Assembly: GCA_004335835.1 (NCBI GenBank)
Contig: RWJK01001491.1
Location: 6,845 to 70,844, forward strand
Origin: Scenedesmus sp. ARA3
Taxonomy: Eukaryota; Chlorophyta; Chlorophyceae; Sphaeropleales; Scenedesmaceae
Reading direction: 5' to 3'
Length of the DNA stretch: 64,000 nucleotides
Shown: positions 59,535 through 64,000 of the stretch, in pieces
How the letters are laid out: every line of letters starts with the position of its first letter
Position numbering within the stretch: the stretch's first letter is position 1
Program-made: the position numbers and the translations under genes
The notes under the pieces: model-generated
What the model was told of the DNA's origin: nothing
Database searches by the model: none
Seen by the model: the letters and a program-made list of their open reading frames with translations, nothing else

Positions 59535-61703
59535 GAAGACCTCCGGGCTCGTGTGGCACTAGCGGCAGGCGGGCACTCAGCAGAGCTACTGTTGGTTGGC
59601 TGCTGAGCTTGTGTGTGCCGTAGTTAGAGCAAACAATCTCTGCACATGTCTGTGCTGACAGCACTGCCGCAGAGCTGGCCGTTAGGACCGTTTCCTTCCT
59701 TGAATGTTGCGGGTGGATGTGCCCATCAATCAGCTTGGCTGACCCCGCAGCATGGATTGAGTCTTTGTAGCAGCATTTTTGCTGCTGTCACACCTTGTGT
59801 GTTGTGCGCTGTACCTGGCTGCACATCCACAGCAGCTGCAGCAGCATGTGTGGTCACTGCCACTTAGGCATTGCCGTGCAGGAGTGACTGCACGTCATTA
59901 GTTACTGGCCCTGGTGCTTCCTCTGCATGGCTGATACATGATGCGGCACAGTGCCGGACACAGCACTAGACACACAAGCTTGCTGCAGTCACACAACAGC
60001 TGCGAGGGCCGTGGTGCCCTGTAGCAGCTGCACCCGCACTTTCCTGGGTGATCGCAGCGGCTGGTGGCTAGCACTCAATGATGCGTGCATTGGTGGGATT
60101 GGTGCAGCTGTTTCCCAAGCTCAATGCCGGCAGCAAGGTGTGCACCTGCGTGCACGCGACATCATGTGCATAAGGTCACACATGGCGCTGGTTGCAAGTG
60201 TGGCCGTGCTTTGCTTGGATGTGGACCGCAGCAGGGTTGCGCTTGACCACCAGCGGCTTGCTTGTGTTGCTGTTGTGCAGTCGGTCGGTGCATGCAGCAG
60301 CGCCTGCAATCATGTATACCCTTGCTGCACCAAATATTTGCTGCAAATGCGCTTGTGAACGTTTGTTTTACTGGAGGTGCGGCAGGCTGTCCCAGATGTT
60401 GCAACCGGTTACTTTAGGTGCCTGTTGCAAGCTGCCAGGGTTCAAAGCAGTCTGTCCAGCGGTGCGCAAAACACCGCAAGGCTTATGTGTGTTATGTTTG
60501 GGCGGTTGCACCGGTGTCAGGTGTGCTATATTCATGCCACTGCTGAGGGTCCTTGGCAACTTCAACTGATGCATTGTGATTGGGCTGTTGTGGGTTTGGT
60601 GACATTGTGACCAGGTTGAAAGCAGAAGCGGGCAATCTTATTGGGGGAGACGAATGTGCCTGACTATTTGCAAGCAGCGGCTGCCCAGCGGTGTCCTCGC
60701 GTATGCTGCTGGGTTGCTCGGCTATCCTTGGATTGGATCGCATTTGGCCTGATAACGGCTGCAACTGTCGGGCGGTATATTCAGCAGCACTGCTCATTCT
60801 AGTACAAACGATTGCTTGAGTGCTCTTACGCATTGTGCTGGTATGTTAATACTATCTGCAGGCTGCGCAGCTTCCAGTGTAACTGGTGTACACTGCCATA
60901 GAGCTTTCACGCCGTCGAGTACACTTCCTGAGGTGCAGAGACTGTATTCGTATACTTTACCCGGTTGAAGAGGCACCAAGTACCTGCGCCGCAAGCAGAG
61001 TGCATGAAACACCCCCGTGGGCCAGATACAGCTATCCTTTCATGGCTAGACCACTATGCTCACAAACATGCCATGAACGGCCCCCTCAGCTGCAAGTGAA
61101 CAGACGATGCGCATGCTACACATGCTACACATGCGCAAGTCATAGCTACTACCGAACAGCACTGCTGACGGCATGCCGCCATGACTGCAGAGTTGTGGTG
61201 CACCGTGCACTGGCATTGTGTTCCGTATTAAACATGAAACACTGGCACTCGTGTGCCGTACAAATGTATGGCATATTGTGGGCTGGCAATAGTTTGTTGG
61301 CTCGATGAGGAAATGTGCTGTCATTGCATCTCGTTTCAAGTGCCAGAATCAATATGATGGTGCTTCAAGAAGTGCATTGCGTAACACATTCTGAGCAGAA
61401 CAGCTGTTCTGCTGCAGCAGCACAGGTAGCAGCCTGTGTGCGCCCTGGCGTATGGCTGTCATCCTGAAGTCAGCTTCTTCAACACGTTCTAACAGCAAGG
61501 CCGCGACTGCTACAGCCGAGCTCTAAGTGACCACTCAACCAATAACAGCCAATGAGCATTCCATGTACCTGCCCTGTGACACGCAAAGAAAAGCGCAGGT
61601 AGCCGCCCAAGCATCTCTTGAGGCGCAGCAGGGATTGCTGTTCAGCTGTGCACCGCCCTGAAGCTGCACCAGTTGGGAAGCTGCACCGGAGCTGTCACTG
61701 CTG
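59535..61703. other. Convergent intergenic region; nothing supportable
   Basis: It lies between the stop of the Ser-Pro gene and the stop of the phosphodiesterase. A 135-codon plus-strand ORF (59951-60358) has no motif. About 60620-61400 shows less CAG-type repetition. Confidence 0.45.
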
Positions 61704-64000
61704 TCAGCCTGGGCGCTGCTGCTGCTGTTGCTGCTGCTCCTGCTCTTTCCACATGGCATAGTTGTCCAGCACAGCTTCCAGCATCGGCCGGCAGCCGGGG
61801 AAGCGCTGCAGCAGGGCAGAAGAAGTGGCATCATCATCAGATTCATGCAACCCCCAAACACAACAGAACAACCAACTGCATCGCGCCAAATCAGAGCCAG
61901 GCTGGCGCCATAATGCAGATTGTATGCGCCACGTAATACGTGGAGCAGAACGTTTCACATTGTAGCATCTTTTCCTGGCGATTCTGTGACAGTCCCTGAC
62001 CTCAGACACCCTGTCGCCAACGTGCAATCTGTCACACACTTGTTCCCCACCGCCCTTCCACAATCACCTGAACCAGATCTGTGCAAAGCAGCAGCGCCAC
62101 GCTGTCACACCAAGCGCCTTACAAGACAGGAGATGTCCAAGCCTTTCACCTCCCGGCACTCCCCGCTCTTCCCCAAGCAATGGACTGAACGCAATGTGAT
62201 GAAGCAGCTCACCTGTGCCAGGCTGGTGTACAGCGGCAGCGCCACGATGTCGAAGAAACCGACCTGGCTGCGGCTGATGCCCTGCTTGGTCCGGTCCATC
62301 AGCGGAGACACAGCCAGCCCCGCGGCGCGCTCACGGTCACCCTGCAGCCAGCCACACACATGCGGGGCACCAGTGAGTGAGTGAGTGAGTGAGTGAGTGA
62401 GTGAGTGAGTGAGTGACTACCCAGGCAGCTCTGCAGCTCCTGGGCACAGTAACGCTGGAGAGGGTGTGGTGGCCAGGGGCCCCCCTCACCTGTCATACGA
62501 CCCTCTGCTGTCCCGCCTCTCACCTGTCGGAAGTTCTCCTCTTCCAGCGCAGCCACCCAGCGCTTATGCACCTCACGAGGCGCTGCTAGATGGCCCAGGT
62601 CACCCGCCTTGAGTGCCATCTGCAGCGGCACAAGAGGCCAGCAGTAGCAGGACATTGCAGGAGTGACGTGGGTGGTGTTGCAGCAGACAGCGAGCGGAAG
62701 TGGTACGACTGCCAGAGACGGGTGGAGGTTGATCACAGGCAGCAGACACGGGTGGAGGTTGATCACAGGCAGCAGACACGCTACACACACGTTGCATTCC
62801 TGTGGCTGCTTGCACGCAACATGCGCTGCACAAAGCACGAGCACCTGCCATATCCAGCCAATCCATCCAGATCTGCCTTTGCAGATGAACAGCAAACGCT
62901 GATGCACCAGAACACAGCCCGCAGCAAACTACCCCGTGCACCAGCCTAAGCCGCCAGGTCAGCGAGGGCCAGCACACCTGCAGGTACAAGCTGCGTGCTG
63001 CTGCATCCTCCTCCTCAATGCAGCAGCCACCATCAGCAGACAAACTGGCGCCAGCGCCAGCGCCAACGCCGCCGCGCTTTAGCATGCTGCTGCCGCTGCG
63101 CAGCCTGCCCAGCACAAAGCTGCCGCCAGCAGTGCTGCAAGCTGCAGGAGCTGCTGGCGTACCCCCGGTTGTGCTGCTTGTGCGCGCGGCAACATCACCG
63201 AGTGCACCAGACACCGCATGACTCGACTGCAGCTGGTGCCTGCTGGGGGCGGCACTGACACTCGGGCTCTCTGCCGCAGTGGCGCCTGCCGCTGCAGCTG
63301 GCAGCGCCATTGCCGTGGCGCTGCTGCTGCTGCGCGCCATGCTTAGGGCTGCGAGCAGGTGCACCTTCGACTGGAACAGCCCGTGTATTGCAAAGTGCTG
63401 CTTCATGTCTGTGGCCAGCACCATGTCGATGATCAGCCGCCGCAGCAGCTCCTGGCAGGAACAGCAGCAGCAAGCAGGCACAGGCCGTGCAGCGTAAGTC
63501 GCAGCACTGCAGCCGACAGCGTGCAGCGCCATGCATACAGCGCACACAGCGCCAGGTGGTTGAAGAGACACTCTTGTGTGCAGCGCAGCGAGCCGTGCCG
63601 GCCTCACCCGGCTGACATGCGGCAGGCCGCGCAGGAAGTCGTACGTAGCATGTATGTCTTCGCATTTGACGGGCACGCGGACACACCACAATACATCACC
63701 AAGCTGGCATGTGGCATGCAACGAACAAGGTTTGCTCAGCACACATGCGCCAGCTACCTGATGCCTGTGTGGAGTTAACCCAACACCATATCGCCAGACC
63801 ACAACATCCCGTCTCACCCAACTGGCGCGCGGCATGCTCCGCAGGGACTCGTGCGCACTGCGGTTACCTGCCTGTCCGAACAAATGCTCGACCATGTTGC
63901 CACACCGCAGCATCACCCCTGGACATCCCGCCTCACCCGGCTGGCGCGCGGCATGCCGCGCAGGAAGTCGTGCACACCGCGGTTACCTGCCTGCCTGTCT
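61704..64000 (-). CDS. 3',5'-cyclic nucleotide phosphodiesterase, C-terminal half (5' end off window)
   Basis: A class I PDE that hydrolyses cAMP or cGMP. Exons in the window: one or more of three near-copies ending at 63937, 63818 and 63608, then 63451-62978, 62619-62524, 62341-62213 and 61805-61704, phase 0 throughout. Motifs: LRGMPRASR; LIIDMVLATDMKQHF; a Ser/Ala-rich insert of about 110 residues with EEEDAAARSLYLQ; MALKAGDLGHLA containing the conserved metal-coordinating Asp; LEEENFRQGDRE; GLAVSPLMDR; KQGISRSQVGFFDIVALPLY (Gln of the nucleotide-binding glutamine switch region); LDNYAMWKE; poly-Gln tail. The HD metal-binding part lies beyond the right edge. The inserted Ser/Ala segment is unusual between the last two catalytic blocks. 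Confidence 0.93.
62372..62500 (-). repeat. Intronic element, copy 2, with (GAGT)n
   Basis: It lies in the 62342-62523 intron of the phosphodiesterase. A (GAGT)n run (about 62372-62415) is followed by the same 32-base near-palindromic core as at 2031-2063 and a weaker match beyond it. In this short intron the element makes up most of the sequence. Confidence 0.75.
63601..63980 (-). repeat. Three copies of a PDE exon 3' edge
   Basis: Read on the minus strand, copies ending at 63937 (GVHDFLRGMPRASR), 63818 (SAHESLRSMPRASW) and 63608 (HATYDFLRGLPHVSR) each have a GTGAGG or GTGAGA donor directly after. The first two also share the upstream CAGGCAGGTAACCGC. Spacings are about 119 and 210 bases. 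At most one fits between the off-window exon and 63451 in the standard protein. Confidence 0.85.

Overview
The window is nuclear DNA from a green alga. Nearly every gene is cut into short exons with GTGAGT, GTGCGT or GTAAGT type donors and CTGCAG acceptors, and (CAG)n/(CTG)n tracts are everywhere. The gene set (plant-type beta-amylase, complex I B14, plant-like METTL16, the ciliary protein DZIP1, hydroxyproline-rich secreted proteins) fits a chlorophyte, most likely Chlorophyceae such as Sphaeropleales. The taxon is an inference. No bacterial, organellar or viral gene was recognised. All gene models were built by hand from splice sites, reading phase and family motifs, without transcript data.

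Layout. 1-8657 (-): 5' part and most of a large secreted protein with 13 four-cysteine modules and Ser-Pro linkers, running off the left edge. 11017-17401 (-): beta-amylase with very large low-complexity insertions. 17402-22227: no supportable gene. 22228-24555 (-): Ala/Gln/Ser-rich protein of unknown function, head to head with 25097-29681 (+), a METTL16-type m6A methyltransferase carrying an Spf30/SMNDC1-like helical N-terminus. 31337-32727 (-): secreted GPGNS-repeat protein. 33594-36150 (-): auxin-efflux-carrier (PIN/PILS-like) transporter, head to head with 36697-43189 (+), a DZIP1-like basal-body coiled-coil protein. 44426-46771 (-): small unknown protein. 48488-54112 (-): TMEM209/CytochromB561_N-domain protein, head to head with 54425-56652 (+), complex I subunit B14 (NDUFA6). 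58663-59534 (+): Ser-Pro-rich and Ig-like extracellular protein interrupted by an in-frame TGA. 61704->64000 (-): C-terminal half of a 3',5'-cyclic nucleotide phosphodiesterase.

The genes do not form one pathway. What links them is how their introns are built. In four unrelated genes (beta-amylase, METTL16, TMEM209, PDE) an intron carries tandem copies of the adjoining exon edge, splice site included. The cysteine-module gene shows the same process at larger scale, a four-exon block duplicated with all intron phases kept. The METTL16 case is the most extreme, with seven copies of one exon start in a row. In addition, two introns 60 kb apart share an element of about 90 bp in the same orientation to the transcript (introner-like), and several acceptors are preceded by pure (CTG)n instead of an ordinary polypyrimidine tract. 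This recurrent exon-edge duplication is the most promising undescribed feature here.
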